From positions 62,001 through 126,000 of the forward strand of contig JADYUK010000005.1 in the NCBI GenBank assembly GCA_021531755.1: 64,000 nt of DNA, in the 5' to 3' direction. Shown one piece after another: positions 46,857-56,810 of this stretch. This stretch comes from Hoylesella loescheii. Its GTDB lineage: Bacteria; Bacteroidota; Bacteroidia; Bacteroidales; Bacteroidaceae. The translations under genes and the position numbers were made by a program. The notes beneath the pieces are model-generated. The model saw nothing but the letters and a program-made list of their open reading frames with translations. It ran no database searches and had not been told where the DNA came from. Numbering within the stretch: position 1 is the stretch's first letter; every line of letters begins with the position of its first letter.

Positions 46857-47990
46857 TCATCTGACCTCCATCACCCATCCCTCTTTGAATGCTGATGCCG
46901 CGGCCCTGAGCTCTGCCAGACACCGCTTTGCCTCTTCCTGAGTTGTGAAACGTCCGTATATCACTTTCGCCCCGTTGCTCCGTTCTATCACCTCGGCCTT
47001 GTCCAACCCTGCTTCCTTCAGGTTTCGGGCATAGGCCTCGCCATTGGTCCGTGTCACTCTGCTTGCCAAGACGATGGTATAGAATGTGTTGGATTTCTCC
47101 GTGTTTACCTCCTTGCCTGGCATTCTTCCGTCAGCCTGTGTGGTCGTTTTGTCAGGCTCGGTCTCTGCCGTCTTGGTATTGTCCTCCGCCTTTATGGTTT
47201 CCTGCTCTATCGCCCCGCTGTCGTTCAGTCCGTACCGCTCCGGTTTGTCCTGTGTTGAGCGTAATGCCTCAGGCAGGATATTGAACAGTACACCGGTGTC
47301 GATATAGCTTCTTGTCAGCTCAGGCTGTGTCGTCTTGCCGAGCGGGAGCACGCAGATGAAGAGTGTTATGACAACAGCCGCCACTAATGCCACTCTCCTC
47401 AGTGTGCCCACTTTTATTCTTATTGTCTTCTCCTCTGTGTCTTCTGTGTCGCCCGTCCCGGTGTCATCACCGTGGGTCATCACAAGGCGTGACTCGGGGT
47501 GGGGCTGTTCAGTAAGCACGCTGACAGGCGATTTCGCCATCTGTGTGTCGGGCTTTCCTGTGCTTCTCTGTGCGATAGGTTTTATGTCTACAGAGTCCAG
47601 CCCATACAGGGAGGGTGTCAGTATTCCAGCCTCACAAGGCTCAAACTCCAGATGTCCGTCGATGCTTGTGCGCAGGATGCCTATATCGTCCAGCTCACAC
47701 TGCCCCTTGCTCTGCAGAGTCTGCATCATCTCTGCCACTTCGTCCTCTATGCGTCTGACAGCCTCAGGATAGCTTATATCGTATGCCTCAATATATGACT
47801 GGGCCAGAAGCGAGTCGTTTATCCTCAGCTGTCCGTTGAATCCGAGTTGTCTTATCGGCGGCACATATGTCTGTGTGTCCTCGTAGTATTTTGCGGCTGT
47901 GTGATGTGCCATGAATCCACCGAGTCCTGGGACAATGACGCAGTCGTTGTCCAAAAGCAGAATCTCTATGTGTCTGTATAGCTGTATCAC
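46857..47990 (-). CDS. HU-CCDC81 and SPOR domain membrane protein
   Basis: 377 residues. A tandem HU-like domain pair (about 1-135: MIQLYRHIEILLLDNDCVIVPGLGGFMAHHT...LRINDSLLAQSYIEAYDISYPEAVRRIEDEV) is followed by a membrane segment about 200-217 and a low-complexity linker. The C-terminal SPOR domain (about 304-377: FYTIVLASRVTRTNGEAYARNLKEAGLDKAEV) binds peptidoglycan denuded of stem peptides. This combination is a Bacteroidetes speciality, linking a DNA-binding-like domain in the cytoplasm with the wall. Its own promoter lies at 48097. Confidence 0.88.
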   Translation of the reverse strand: MIQLYRHIEILLLDNDCVIVPGLGGFMAHHTAAKYYEDTQTYVPPIRQLGFNGQLRINDSLLAQSYIEAYDISYPEAVRRIEDEVAEMMQTLQSKGQCELDDIGILRTSIDGHLEFEPCEAGILTPSLYGLDSVDIKPIAQRSTGKPDTQMAKSPVSVLTEQPHPESRLVMTHGDDTGTGDTEDTEEKTIRIKVGTLRRVALVAAVVITLFICVLPLGKTTQPELTRSYIDTGVLFNILPEALRSTQDKPERYGLNDSGAIEQETIKAEDNTKTAETEPDKTTTQADGRMPGKEVNTEKSNTFYTIVLASRVTRTNGEAYARNLKEAGLDKAEVIERSNGAKVIYGRFTTQEEAKRCLAELRAAASAFKEGWVMEVR

Positions 47991-48703
47991 GTTTTTTTGT
48001 GCCGTTTTTATAGTATGTCGCCATCCCTCCCTTCCTCTCCATAGATGGCAAGGAAGTCTCTATTAATATTTGTCCTGAAAGGAGGGGAAGTGGATGCAAA
48101 GTTACGTTTTTTTTCTTATTGTGCCAAGTGAATCGTCCTTTTTTCGCTTATTTTTTTTTAGTATGACGTTTTGACATATCATGTCGATTTACCGCATATT
48201 CCTCACGTCTGCCATTCATCTCTGTCGGTTATAGGTTGATTATCAGACCATATGCCCACACTCTTATGCATAAAGAATACATCCTTATAGGGGGGTATGG
48301 CTCTTGGTGAGCATTGGATTCAATTCACACACCTTGTCCATCATATAATTGTCCAGCCTGGGTTACACCCATAAAGCTATGGTCTCCGAGTGAGGGGATA
48401 GTATAGGTTTTTCTCATTAAGAGCCTAATGGCCACTCATCAGGTACATATGAGCTGGTCAAAGAGTATCTCTGAGCCGACCATTCAGTACCTTTTCCGCA
48501 TGTGATTATAAAGCATTGAGAGATAGTGCGTTATGTCATGGGGCATTTTGATGTCTATGTCTATTTGCAGGAAGCCATTCCATCCCCTATGCCAACAGTA
48601 CGAGTAGAAAGAATAAGGCGTGATGTGCGTATCATATTTTGCTGCTTACACCATGAGGTGGGGGCGAGGTTATAATTTTCTTGACGGGGATATGCGGAGA
48701 CCA
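47991..48703. other. 713-base gap
   Basis: Holds the promoter for the HU/SPOR gene (48097-48127). The rest (48130-48700) shows no ORF with family features, repeat or RNA I recognise; it could contain a decayed gene or a small RNA. Confidence 0.5.
48097..48127 (-). promoter_or_regulatory. Promoter of HU/SPOR gene
   Basis: Minus strand TTG (48127-48125), 20 bases, TAACTTTG (48104-48097). Good match; leader about 100 bases. Confidence 0.65.
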
Positions 48704-49765
48704 TCATAAGAGAGCTTGGCTTTCAATCCATCTGCGGATATTATGTCGGGCATTATCAGGCTTGACAGCTTCAGAAATAGGCATACCGGAGGGCGTGATG
48801 GCATCAACAACTGTAAATCCCGCCTTGTGGAGTGTGTCCCCGTCTGATACCCTGCCCGCCATAAGCCAGACGGGTTTGTTATGCCGGGTGGCACGGACGA
48901 GTACGCGCTCAGGCAGTTTACCCATCAATGTCTGGCGGTCAGCATTTCCCTCGCCTGTTATGACGATGTCAACATCTGCCACGAGGCTGTCGAAGCCGCA
49001 GAGGTCGAGGAGTATGTCTGCTCCTGATGCAGGCTCCGCACCGAGATACTGCATGAAGGCATAGCCAAGTCCCCCCGCTGCTCCTGCCCCAGGCAGAGAT
49101 GACTTGTCAAAACCGAAATGCTCTGCTGACATTCGGGCGAATGTCCTGTCACGTGAGTCAAGAGCCGTCTGCATGGCATATGTGGCTCCTTTCTGATGGC
49201 CGAAGGTGAATGCTGCCCCATGAGGGCCGTACAGTACATTCCTTACATCTGAGGCAAGGATAAAGTGGTGGTTCCTGAGCATTGGCATTACACTGTCGAA
49301 AGTCCCTCCACAGGCAAAGACATCAATCAGCGAACGCAGCATCCCGATGCCACAGTCGCTCGTACCACTGCCTCCCAGACCAATGATGTGATTCGTGCAT
49401 CCGGACTTCATGGCATGAGCCAAGAGCTCCCCGACACCATATGATGTGGCAACCATCGGATTGAGTTCTCCGGCAGTCATAAGCGTCAGTCCGCAAGCCT
49501 TTGATGTCTCTATGATGGACGTTCCGTCGGCGGTCATGCCGTACTGGGCTGTGATTCTCCGCATCATAGGGTCGTGGACTGTGACATCGACAAAAGAGCC
49601 TCCCAGGGCATTGGTGAATGCCTCCAACATCCCCTCTCCACCATCAGACATGGGGATAGACACAACCTCAGCACCCATCTCTCTCAGTGCTGTCTCCACA
49701 GTCTTCTCTACCTCGACTGACGAGAGGCATCCCTTAAACGAGTCTATTGCAAGGAGATATCTCAT
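48704..49765 (-). CDS. Glycerate kinase (type I, GK family)
   Basis: 353 residues: LLAIDSFKGCLSSVEVEKTVETAL at the start, MSDGGEGMLEAF, then IIGLGGSGTSDCGIGML, LPGAGAAGGLGYA and DIVITGEGNADRQTLMGK. The fold matches type I glycerate kinases, which phosphorylate D-glycerate to 2- or 3-phosphoglycerate. It overlaps the upstream transporter gene by four bases (ATGA), so the two are co-translated and the transporter probably supplies its substrate. Confidence 0.93.
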   Translation of the reverse strand: MRYLLAIDSFKGCLSSVEVEKTVETALREMGAEVVSIPMSDGGEGMLEAFTNALGGSFVDVTVHDPMMRRITAQYGMTADGTSIIETSKACGLTLMTAGELNPMVATSYGVGELLAHAMKSGCTNHIIGLGGSGTSDCGIGMLRSLIDVFACGGTFDSVMPMLRNHHFILASDVRNVLYGPHGAAFTFGHQKGATYAMQTALDSRDRTFARMSAEHFGFDKSSLPGAGAAGGLGYAFMQYLGAEPASGADILLDLCGFDSLVADVDIVITGEGNADRQTLMGKLPERVLVRATRHNKPVWLMAGRVSDGDTLHKAGFTVVDAITPSGMPISEAVKPDNARHNIRRWIESQALL

Positions 49766-50712
49766 CTGCCTATCCTCCTGAATATTTGAGCAGCTATGCT
49801 GCCTGAGACGTTATGCCATACGGAGAATAACGCTCCGGGAACTGTGGCCATGGGGAACATGGCGAAATGCATGGCCGCAAGAGATGTGGCAAGCCCCGAG
49901 TTCTGCATGCCCACCTCTATAGCTATAGCAGTGCGCTTAGGGCGTTCTATCCGACAAAGGAGGGCTGCTGAATATCCTGCGAGAAGACCGAGCGTATTAT
50001 GCAGAACGACAACTACAGCGACGGTAAGGCTACACTGGATGATGCCCGTAGAGTTGTGCGAGACAATGATGCCAATAATGGCTGCTATGGAGAGTGTCGA
50101 CACCATAGGCAGATATGGCTCGACGCTTGTCCTGATGTTCTGCAAATAATGGCTCACGCACACTCCTGAGGCAATAGGGATGATGATGACCTGTATGATG
50201 CTCAAGAACATGCCAGAGATATCAATGTTGACAGCCTCGCCTGCAAGGAGGAAAACCAGTGAGGGCGTTATTACAGGAGCAAGCATTGTCGAGACGCCGG
50301 TCATGGCTACACTCAAGGGAATGTCTCCTTTGGCGAGATAACAGATGACATTGCTGGCTGTCCCACCGGGACAACAGCCGACGAGAATGACACCCAGGGC
50401 AAGTTCGGAGGGTAAACCCATAAAGTGGCACAGCAGCCATGCTATTGACGGCATTAGCACAAACTGTGCAATCTCGCCCAGGATAATCTCTTTTGGATGA
50501 AGCAGGACAGGCTTGAAGTCTGAGGCCTTCAGCGTGAGTCCCATACCGAACATGACAATTCCGAGCATGGGAGTGACTGCTTTGGTTGATATCCAATGGA
50601 ATGATGGGGGATAGAATAGGGCTGAGGCTGCAACCAATACGACAATGATGGTTATATGGGATGCTACCCAGGTGGAGATGTCTTGAAGATGTCCTGTCAG
50701 TGTCCTGTACAT
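49762..50712 (-). CDS. Bile acid:sodium symporter family (BASS) transporter
   Basis: 316 residues with about ten membrane segments. BASS motifs: GIVMFGMGLTLKASDF, VLVGCCPGGTASNVICYLAKGD, and ALEVGMQNSGLA-like AIEVGMQNSGLATSLA. Bacterial BASS proteins carry organic acids (pantoate, pyruvate-like or bile acids) with Na+. Its four-base overlap with glycerate kinase suggests glycerate or a related hydroxy-acid as substrate; inference from context only. Confidence 0.9.
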   Translation of the reverse strand: MYRTLTGHLQDISTWVASHITIIVVLVAASALFYPPSFHWISTKAVTPMLGIVMFGMGLTLKASDFKPVLLHPKEIILGEIAQFVLMPSIAWLLCHFMGLPSELALGVILVGCCPGGTASNVICYLAKGDIPLSVAMTGVSTMLAPVITPSLVFLLAGEAVNIDISGMFLSIIQVIIIPIASGVCVSHYLQNIRTSVEPYLPMVSTLSIAAIIGIIVSHNSTGIIQCSLTVAVVVVLHNTLGLLAGYSAALLCRIERPKRTAIAIEVGMQNSGLATSLAAMHFAMFPMATVPGALFSVWHNVSGSIAAQIFRRIGR

Positions 50713-51047
50713 AGTCTATAAGATGTGGATGTTTCTTAGGCTGAGGTGTGTGGGGCGTTATGTATGTCACTCGCTGGCTCCCTCCCCACGCTTGTGATGG
50801 GTGATATCGCCCGGAGCCAAGCTTGAGCTATGCTTTGGGGGAATGGCTCAAAGGCCGAGGAGGTAGAAACGAGAAAGAGACAGATGCCGTTTGTGTATGA
50901 CAACTGTCTCTTACTGCATAAGTGTGATGGTTGGCTTCCCCAATCCCCCTCGTATGATGCATTGTCCTCCACCATATGGCATTCAATCCGTCAATGTAAC
51001 CGTGGGATATCTGTAGGCCGATGCTGTCTGGGGGGTAGGGGATAGTA
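50713..51047. other. 335-base gap
   Basis: Lies between the minus-strand lpxA-like gene and the transporter gene. Around 50810-50870 it has AGCCAAGCTTGAGCTATGCTT and GGCCGAGGAGG, a faint echo of the R45 repeat. No promoter box is clear. Confidence 0.45.
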
Positions 51048-51827
51048 TCAAATCTTGGATATGATGCCAAGCTTTGTATTCCTCACGAAGTTTATTATCG
51101 CCCTTACCTCCTCTCCGTCAGGAACCTGCTGCTCAATCTGGTTGACGGCGTCGAAGACAGATGTCTGTCCGTGGAACAGCAGACGGTATGCGTTTGCAAT
51201 GTGCGATATTATCTTCTCGTCGACATTGTAGTTGCGGAGGATGACTGCATTGACACCTCCGTAGCGCACAGGATTGTCTGTCGCAACGATGAATGGTGGT
51301 ATATCCTTGGAGAAACGTGTGCCACTCTGAATCATCGAGGCGTCGCCCACACGACTGCCAGGATTGGCTATCACACCAGAGGAGAATATGACACGGTCGC
51401 CAATGACACAGTCGCCAGCTATCTTTGTGCCATAGCCGAAGACATTGACGCGGCCAATGTGTGTGTCGTGTGAGATATGAACACCCTCCATGAGGAAATT
51501 CTTGTCTCCAATGACTGTCTCGCCATCAGAGTGTGTCGCACGGTTTATGACTACATTCTCACGGATGCAGTTGCCGTCGCCTATTATGAGACGCGAGGCC
51601 TCGCCCCGATACTCGAAATCCTGTGGCTCTGCTCCAAGCACAGTGTTCTGGTATATCTTGTTGTCCTTGCCAAGACGGGTGCCGTTCATTATGCTGACAT
51701 AGGGATATATGGTACAGTTATCTCCTATGACAACATCGTCCTCAATGTAGGCGAACGGATAGATGGTAACATTGTTGCCTATCTTTGCCTTAGGGCTGAC
51801 ATAAGCCTTGTCGCTGATATTGCTCAT
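51048..51827 (-). CDS. lpxA: LpxA-type acyl-ACP:UDP-GlcNAc O-acyltransferase
   Basis: 259 residues: left-handed beta helix of hexapeptide repeats (ISDKAYVSPKAKIGNNVTIYPF..., VIGDNCTIYPYV) followed by the helical C-terminal domain. The catalytic region is NFLMEGVHISHDTHIG with H117 and H120; H120 aligns with the catalytic His of E. coli LpxA. It starts lipid A synthesis by acylating UDP-GlcNAc. It stands apart from lpxC/fabZ, which usually precede lpxA in Bacteroidales, so it could be a second paralog. It follows the RND efflux operon by 161 bases on the same strand. Confidence 0.85.
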   Translation of the reverse strand: MSNISDKAYVSPKAKIGNNVTIYPFAYIEDDVVIGDNCTIYPYVSIMNGTRLGKDNKIYQNTVLGAEPQDFEYRGEASRLIIGDGNCIRENVVINRATHSDGETVIGDKNFLMEGVHISHDTHIGRVNVFGYGTKIAGDCVIGDRVIFSSGVIANPGSRVGDASMIQSGTRFSKDIPPFIVATDNPVRYGGVNAVILRNYNVDEKIISHIANAYRLLFHGQTSVFDAVNQIEQQVPDGEEVRAIINFVRNTKLGIISKI

Positions 51828-51988
51828 GTTGTTATGGTATATGAGTGTTAGACATTGTTATTCAATTATTGGGCGCTGTATATTGCTCTCATTCCACCTC
51901 AAGAACGCTGCAATAGAGAGAGGGCTGCGGCGAGACGGATGGGTTCAATATGACGTTGTGTGGGATACACAACATGTGCCCAACCGCT

Positions 51989-53374
51989 TTATTTTACTCC
52001 TCCACCGAGAGCTGAATAGAGACTCACGACGGCCTGCATCTTGAAGAAGTCGTCAGAGACTTTGGATATCTCAGCATTCAAGAGGTTAGCCTGGGCGCTT
52101 ATGACCTCAAGGTATGTTGACCCGCTGCTGATATACAGCTGTCGGGTGTCCTCAACATTCTTGCGGTAAAGCTCTACCTGCTGTTGGTCAAGCTGGCTCT
52201 TCTCGTGGTATGTGTTGTAGCTGACCAGGGCATTGCTGACCTCATTGCCAGCCTTGAAGATAGCGTTCTGCCACTTGTTGAAGGCCTGCTCCTGCTGTGC
52301 TTTTGCCACCTTCAGTCCCGCTACCAACTGTCCGTTGGCGAATATTGGCTGTGTGAGGCTTCCTATAGCTGTGAGGAGCCATTTGCCAGGATTTGTTATA
52401 CCTGCGCCACTGTTATTGGTGAATATGCCTGAGGCAGAGATGTTGATGCCAGGATAGAAACGGCTGCGTGCCGTCTGTACATTGTGGAAGCATGATGCGA
52501 GGTTCATCTCTGCTGCATGGACATCAGGACGGTTGTTGAGCATCTGCAGGGCTATGCCTGTTGAGAACTCAGAGGGGAGTATCTGGTCGGCAAGGCGCCC
52601 ACGGCTTATTGACTGGCCTGCCTGTCCGATAAGGAGAGAGAGGGAGTTCTCTGTCTCACGTATCTGGCGGCGCATATCAACAGCCTGTGCCTTCACGTTG
52701 TAGTAACTGGCCTCGGCGCTCTGTACGCTGGTAGAGCGCGCCCTGCCGTATTTCATCTGCAGGGACATCATGTCCCAGGTCTCCTTTGTCAGCTTTTCCA
52801 TCTCGTCGAGTATCTCCTGCTGGCGGTCGAGCATGAGGAGAGTGTAATAGAGATTCGCCACACCTGAGACAATCTGGCTCTTCACGGCCATCTGGTAGTC
52901 TTTGGCTGCAAGGAGCTGCATCTGGGCGTTACGCTTCGTTGACAGCAGGTTGCCGAAGAGGTCAACACTCCAGCTCGCGCTTATAGGCAGCTGGTAGGTC
53001 TTTGTTGTCTTTGAGCCGTCCCATGAGCTGAGTGTCCCCTGTGGGCTGATGGCTATAGATGGTATGAAGGCCAGCTTTGCCACCATGAGCTGTGACTTTA
53101 TCATATCGACATTGAGGGCTGCGTTGAGAAGATCGACGTTCTTCTCAAGAGCCTGCCCGATGAGCGTTTGCAGCTGTGGGTCGGTAAAGACACTGCGCCA
53201 TGGGAGATTGCCAAAGCTCGTTGTGTCTGCCACGGCGAGCGTGTCTTTGTCTGATGTCACATCACGGACCAGACCTTTTGTATCGACATCAGGACGCTCA
53301 TATTTATTGTAAAGTCCGCAGCTCGATAGTAAGAGGCAGGCAGACATAATTGCTATGAATGATATCTTGTTCAT
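51989..53374 (-). CDS. RND outer membrane factor lipoprotein (OprM/NodT type)
   Basis: 461 residues; lipobox LLLSSC (Cys19). Two outer-membrane-factor halves (WRSVFTDPQLQTLIGQALEKNVDLLNAALNV; NNRPDVHAAEMNLASCFHNVQTARSRFYPGINISASG) form the duct of a tripartite pump. It is the third gene of the operon after adaptor and pump. Confidence 0.93.
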   Translation of the reverse strand: MNKISFIAIMSACLLLSSCGLYNKYERPDVDTKGLVRDVTSDKDTLAVADTTSFGNLPWRSVFTDPQLQTLIGQALEKNVDLLNAALNVDMIKSQLMVAKLAFIPSIAISPQGTLSSWDGSKTTKTYQLPISASWSVDLFGNLLSTKRNAQMQLLAAKDYQMAVKSQIVSGVANLYYTLLMLDRQQEILDEMEKLTKETWDMMSLQMKYGRARSTSVQSAEASYYNVKAQAVDMRRQIRETENSLSLLIGQAGQSISRGRLADQILPSEFSTGIALQMLNNRPDVHAAEMNLASCFHNVQTARSRFYPGINISASGIFTNNSGAGITNPGKWLLTAIGSLTQPIFANGQLVAGLKVAKAQQEQAFNKWQNAIFKAGNEVSNALVSYNTYHEKSQLDQQQVELYRKNVEDTRQLYISSGSTYLEVISAQANLLNAEISKVSDDFFKMQAVVSLYSALGGGVK

Positions 53375-53513
53375 ATTATTTCCTTGACTTAACGTACATT
53401 AAGTGTTAATCATGGGTTCCTACACCATTTTTCTTATGGTCATCCCCCCGCCTGTCTTCCTCAGTCAAGGCATAAGCATGGCTGAGGGAGAGAGGGGGTG
53501 ATGACAGTGGGGG

Positions 53514-56500
53514 TTATTTGTCGCCTGATGTCTTCTGGGCAGCAGTGCTTGACTTGACATTAGGATGAGTATACTGAAGCAGCTCTGTGTCGATAGTGGC
53601 ATCGTCGTCAGCAAACTCTATAGGCTTTATGCGTTCCTGGAGCCACTGGAATACAGCGAACAGGGCAGGCACGACAAACAGCTGGCAGAGCGTACCGATA
53701 AGCATACCGCCCACTGCGGCGGCACCGAGGGTCTGGTTGCCGTTCTTGCCCACACCCGATGCAAACATCAGAGGGAGCAGACCGATAATCATTGCCAATG
53801 ATGTCATGAGGATAGGACGCAGACGGGCTCCCGCACCAAGGATGGCAGAGTAGCGTATGGCCATACCTGTCATACGGCGCTCAAGCGCGAACTGCACGAT
53901 AAGGATGGCATTCTTCGCAAGAAGTCCGATGAGCATGATGAGCGCAATCTGCATATAGATGTCATTGCTGTGGCCGAAGAGCTCGGTGAAGATGAAGGCA
54001 CCGGCGAGACCGAACGGTATGGAGAGGATAACAGCCAGAGGCAGTATGTAGCTCTCATACTGTGCCGAGAGGATGAGGTATACGAATACCAGACACAGGG
54101 CGAAGATGATAGCGGTAGAGTCGCTCGACTCCTGCTCAGAGCGGGTCATGCCCGAATAGTCGAGACCATAGCCCTGGGGCAGCACCTCTGCTGCCACCTC
54201 CTCAACAGCCTTGAGAGCCTGACCTGATGAATATCCCTCTGCGGCAGACGCGTTGACATTGATACAGGTGAAGAGGTTGAAGCGGTTGATGTTCGACGGG
54301 CCATAGACACGGCGCAGCGAACAGAACTCGCTGACTGGCGACATGCCGCTTGGGGTGCGCACATATATATTTGTCAGAGTGGCTGTATTCTTGCGGCTGT
54401 CTACGGTACCCTGGATCATCACACGGTAGAGCTTACCGTAGGCGTTGAAGTTGGAAGCGTACAGACCTCCATAGTAACCCTGCAGGGTGGAGAGGACAGT
54501 CTGTGGAGATATGCCGGCCTGCTTACACTTAGCCACGTCAACATCCACCATGTACTGCGGATAGTTCGGATTGTATGATGTCATGGCGTTTGAGATCTCC
54601 GGACGCTTGTTCAGCTCAGCCAAGTAGGTCTTGGTAATCTCGAAGAACTTGTTCAGGTCGCCACCTGTCTTGTCCTGCATGGAGAAGGTGATACCGTTGG
54701 TAGCGCCGAAACCGCTTACCATAGGTGGGGCGAAGGCGAGAATTTGTGCGTCCTTTATCTCTGCAGTCTGTTTGTATATCATACCGAGAACAGAGGTATA
54801 GGACATCGGGTTGACAAAGAAACGCATGATGCCATCGCCCTGCCACAGTCCGGAGAGATTGTATAGGAAGCCTGCCGGACGCTCCTCGAAAGGCTTCAGC
54901 TTCACGATGAATGTCGCCTGGTCTGAGCCCTGGCCGGCGATGAAGTTATATCCGAGCAGCTGCTCACGTGTCTTCACCGCAGGGTTGCTTGCCAGCATCT
55001 TGTCTATCTGGCTCACCACCTCCTTTGTGCGCTCCTGGCTGGTACCAGGCGCCATGGACACGGTACAGAATATAACGCCTGTGTCCTCATCTGGCACAAG
55101 ACCGGTCTTTGTTGTTGCCATCGTCACGACAAGGACAACAATTCCCACAACGACTGACAAGCCAGCCATCACGCGGTGGTTGATGACCTTAGCTACACCG
55201 TTCTTGTATTTCTCGAGAATCTTCTCGTACTGGTAGTTGAAACCTGCATGGAAACGGTCGACGAAGCTCATCTTCTTCTCGTGCTCACCATCGTGAGGCT
55301 TAAGGAGAATAGCACACAGGGCAGGCGAGAGCGTAAGGGCGTTGAGGGCTGAGATGAGAATTGACACAGCCATCGTGACACCGAACTCACGGTAGAACAC
55401 ACCACTCGTACCGCCGAGGAACGACACCGGCACAAACACCGCAGACATCACGAGGGTGATGGAGATGATGGCACCCGAAATCTCGTTCATGGCATCGATA
55501 CTCGCTGTGAGCGCGCTCTTGTAGCCCTGGTCGAGCTTGGCATGGACAGCCTCGACCACCACGATGGCATCGTCCACCACAATGGCTATGGCGAGGAGCA
55601 ATGCCGAGAGCACAAGCAGGTTGATGGAGAATCCGAATATCCAGAGGAAGAGGAATGTACCTATCAATGCCACAGGCACCGCAATCATAGGGATGAGTGT
55701 GGAGCGGAAGTCCTGCAGGAAGATGTAAACCACGAGGAACACGAGCAACAGCGTGATTACCAGGGTGAAGACAACCTCCTCGATAGATGCGAAAAGGAAC
55801 TCCGTAACGTCGTAGTTGATCTTGTATTCCATGCCAGGAGGGAAGCTCTTTGCCTGTTTCTCAAGCTCAGCCTTTACATCCTCCGCAATCTGCGTAGCGT
55901 TGGAGCCGGCAATCTGCTGCACCATACCCATCACTGACGGGTATCCGTTGTTCTTCATCGACACGCTGTAGACGAGTCCGCCAAGCTCAACCTTCGCCAC
56001 GTCCTTCAGTCGGAGTGTCTGTCCGTTGGCATCGCTGCGGATGATGATGTCACCATACTCCTCGGCAGTCTTCAGACGTCCCTTGTAGCGCATGGTGTAT
56101 TCGTATGCCATATCGCTCTGCTCACCGAACTTACCTGGTGCAGCCTCGATGTTCTGCTCGGCAAGTGCAGCAGTAATGTCACTTGGGATGAGATTATACT
56201 GCTTCATCTTGTCAGGCTGGAGCCAAATACGCATAGAATAGGTCTTCATACCTGGCGACATCACACCACCCACACCCGATATACGCTTCAGGGCAGGTAT
56301 GACGTTGATGTCGTTGTAGTTGGTCAGGAACTCATCGTCATAGCGTCCGTCCTTCGACGTGAGGGTGAACATTATGACGTTCGAGGTCTGCTGCTTCTCG
56401 ACTGTCACACCCACCCTCGTAACCTCGGCAGGCAGCAAGGCCTGTGCCTGGCTCACACGGTTCTGCACGTTCACGGCAGCCATGTCAGGGTCGGAACCCT

Positions 56501-56789
56501 GCTTGAAATACACCGTGATGTCGCAACTTCCGTCGTTGGTTGCCTGTGATGTCATGTATGTCATGTTCTCCACACCGTTGATACTCTCCTCAAGAGGAGT
56601 GATCACGGAGTTGAGCACCGTCTGTGCGTCAGCGCCAGTATAGGTGGTGCTTACTTCAATGGTGGGAGGTGCCACATCGGGGTACTGCTCGATAGGCAGT
56701 GATATAAGTCCGATTATACCCAGCAGGACGAAGAATATGGAAATGACCGTCGATAGTACCGGGCGTTTTATGAAATGTGTAAATGTCAT
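53514..56789 (-). CDS. RND efflux pump, HAE1 type (AcrB/MexB family)
   Basis: 1091 residues from the ATG at 56789 (an upstream Met at 56831 adds 14 residues from a repeat-rich gap). Twelve membrane segments in two halves with two large periplasmic loops. TM4 carries the proton-relay acidic pair (IAIVVDDAIVVVEAV) and the TM10 region reads ALIMLIGLLAKNAILIVQFA. Domain 1 starts FIKRPVLSTVISIFFVLLGIIGL. It uses the proton gradient to export drugs, detergents or bile salts from the periplasm. Substrates are not readable. Confidence 0.95.
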   Translation of the reverse strand: MTFTHFIKRPVLSTVISIFFVLLGIIGLISLPIEQYPDVAPPTIEVSTTYTGADAQTVLNSVITPLEESINGVENMTYMTSQATNDGSCDITVYFKQGSDPDMAAVNVQNRVSQAQALLPAEVTRVGVTVEKQQTSNVIMFTLTSKDGRYDDEFLTNYNDINVIPALKRISGVGGVMSPGMKTYSMRIWLQPDKMKQYNLIPSDITAALAEQNIEAAPGKFGEQSDMAYEYTMRYKGRLKTAEEYGDIIIRSDANGQTLRLKDVAKVELGGLVYSVSMKNNGYPSVMGMVQQIAGSNATQIAEDVKAELEKQAKSFPPGMEYKINYDVTEFLFASIEEVVFTLVITLLLVFLVVYIFLQDFRSTLIPMIAVPVALIGTFLFLWIFGFSINLLVLSALLLAIAIVVDDAIVVVEAVHAKLDQGYKSALTASIDAMNEISGAIISITLVMSAVFVPVSFLGGTSGVFYREFGVTMAVSILISALNALTLSPALCAILLKPHDGEHEKKMSFVDRFHAGFNYQYEKILEKYKNGVAKVINHRVMAGLSVVVGIVVLVVTMATTKTGLVPDEDTGVIFCTVSMAPGTSQERTKEVVSQIDKMLASNPAVKTREQLLGYNFIAGQGSDQATFIVKLKPFEERPAGFLYNLSGLWQGDGIMRFFVNPMSYTSVLGMIYKQTAEIKDAQILAFAPPMVSGFGATNGITFSMQDKTGGDLNKFFEITKTYLAELNKRPEISNAMTSYNPNYPQYMVDVDVAKCKQAGISPQTVLSTLQGYYGGLYASNFNAYGKLYRVMIQGTVDSRKNTATLTNIYVRTPSGMSPVSEFCSLRRVYGPSNINRFNLFTCINVNASAAEGYSSGQALKAVEEVAAEVLPQGYGLDYSGMTRSEQESSDSTAIIFALCLVFVYLILSAQYESYILPLAVILSIPFGLAGAFIFTELFGHSNDIYMQIALIMLIGLLAKNAILIVQFALERRMTGMAIRYSAILGAGARLRPILMTSLAMIIGLLPLMFASGVGKNGNQTLGAAAVGGMLIGTLCQLFVVPALFAVFQWLQERIKPIEFADDDATIDTELLQYTHPNVKSSTAAQKTSGDK

Positions 56790-56810
56790 ATTATGTGTTT
56801 TTTGTGAGTT

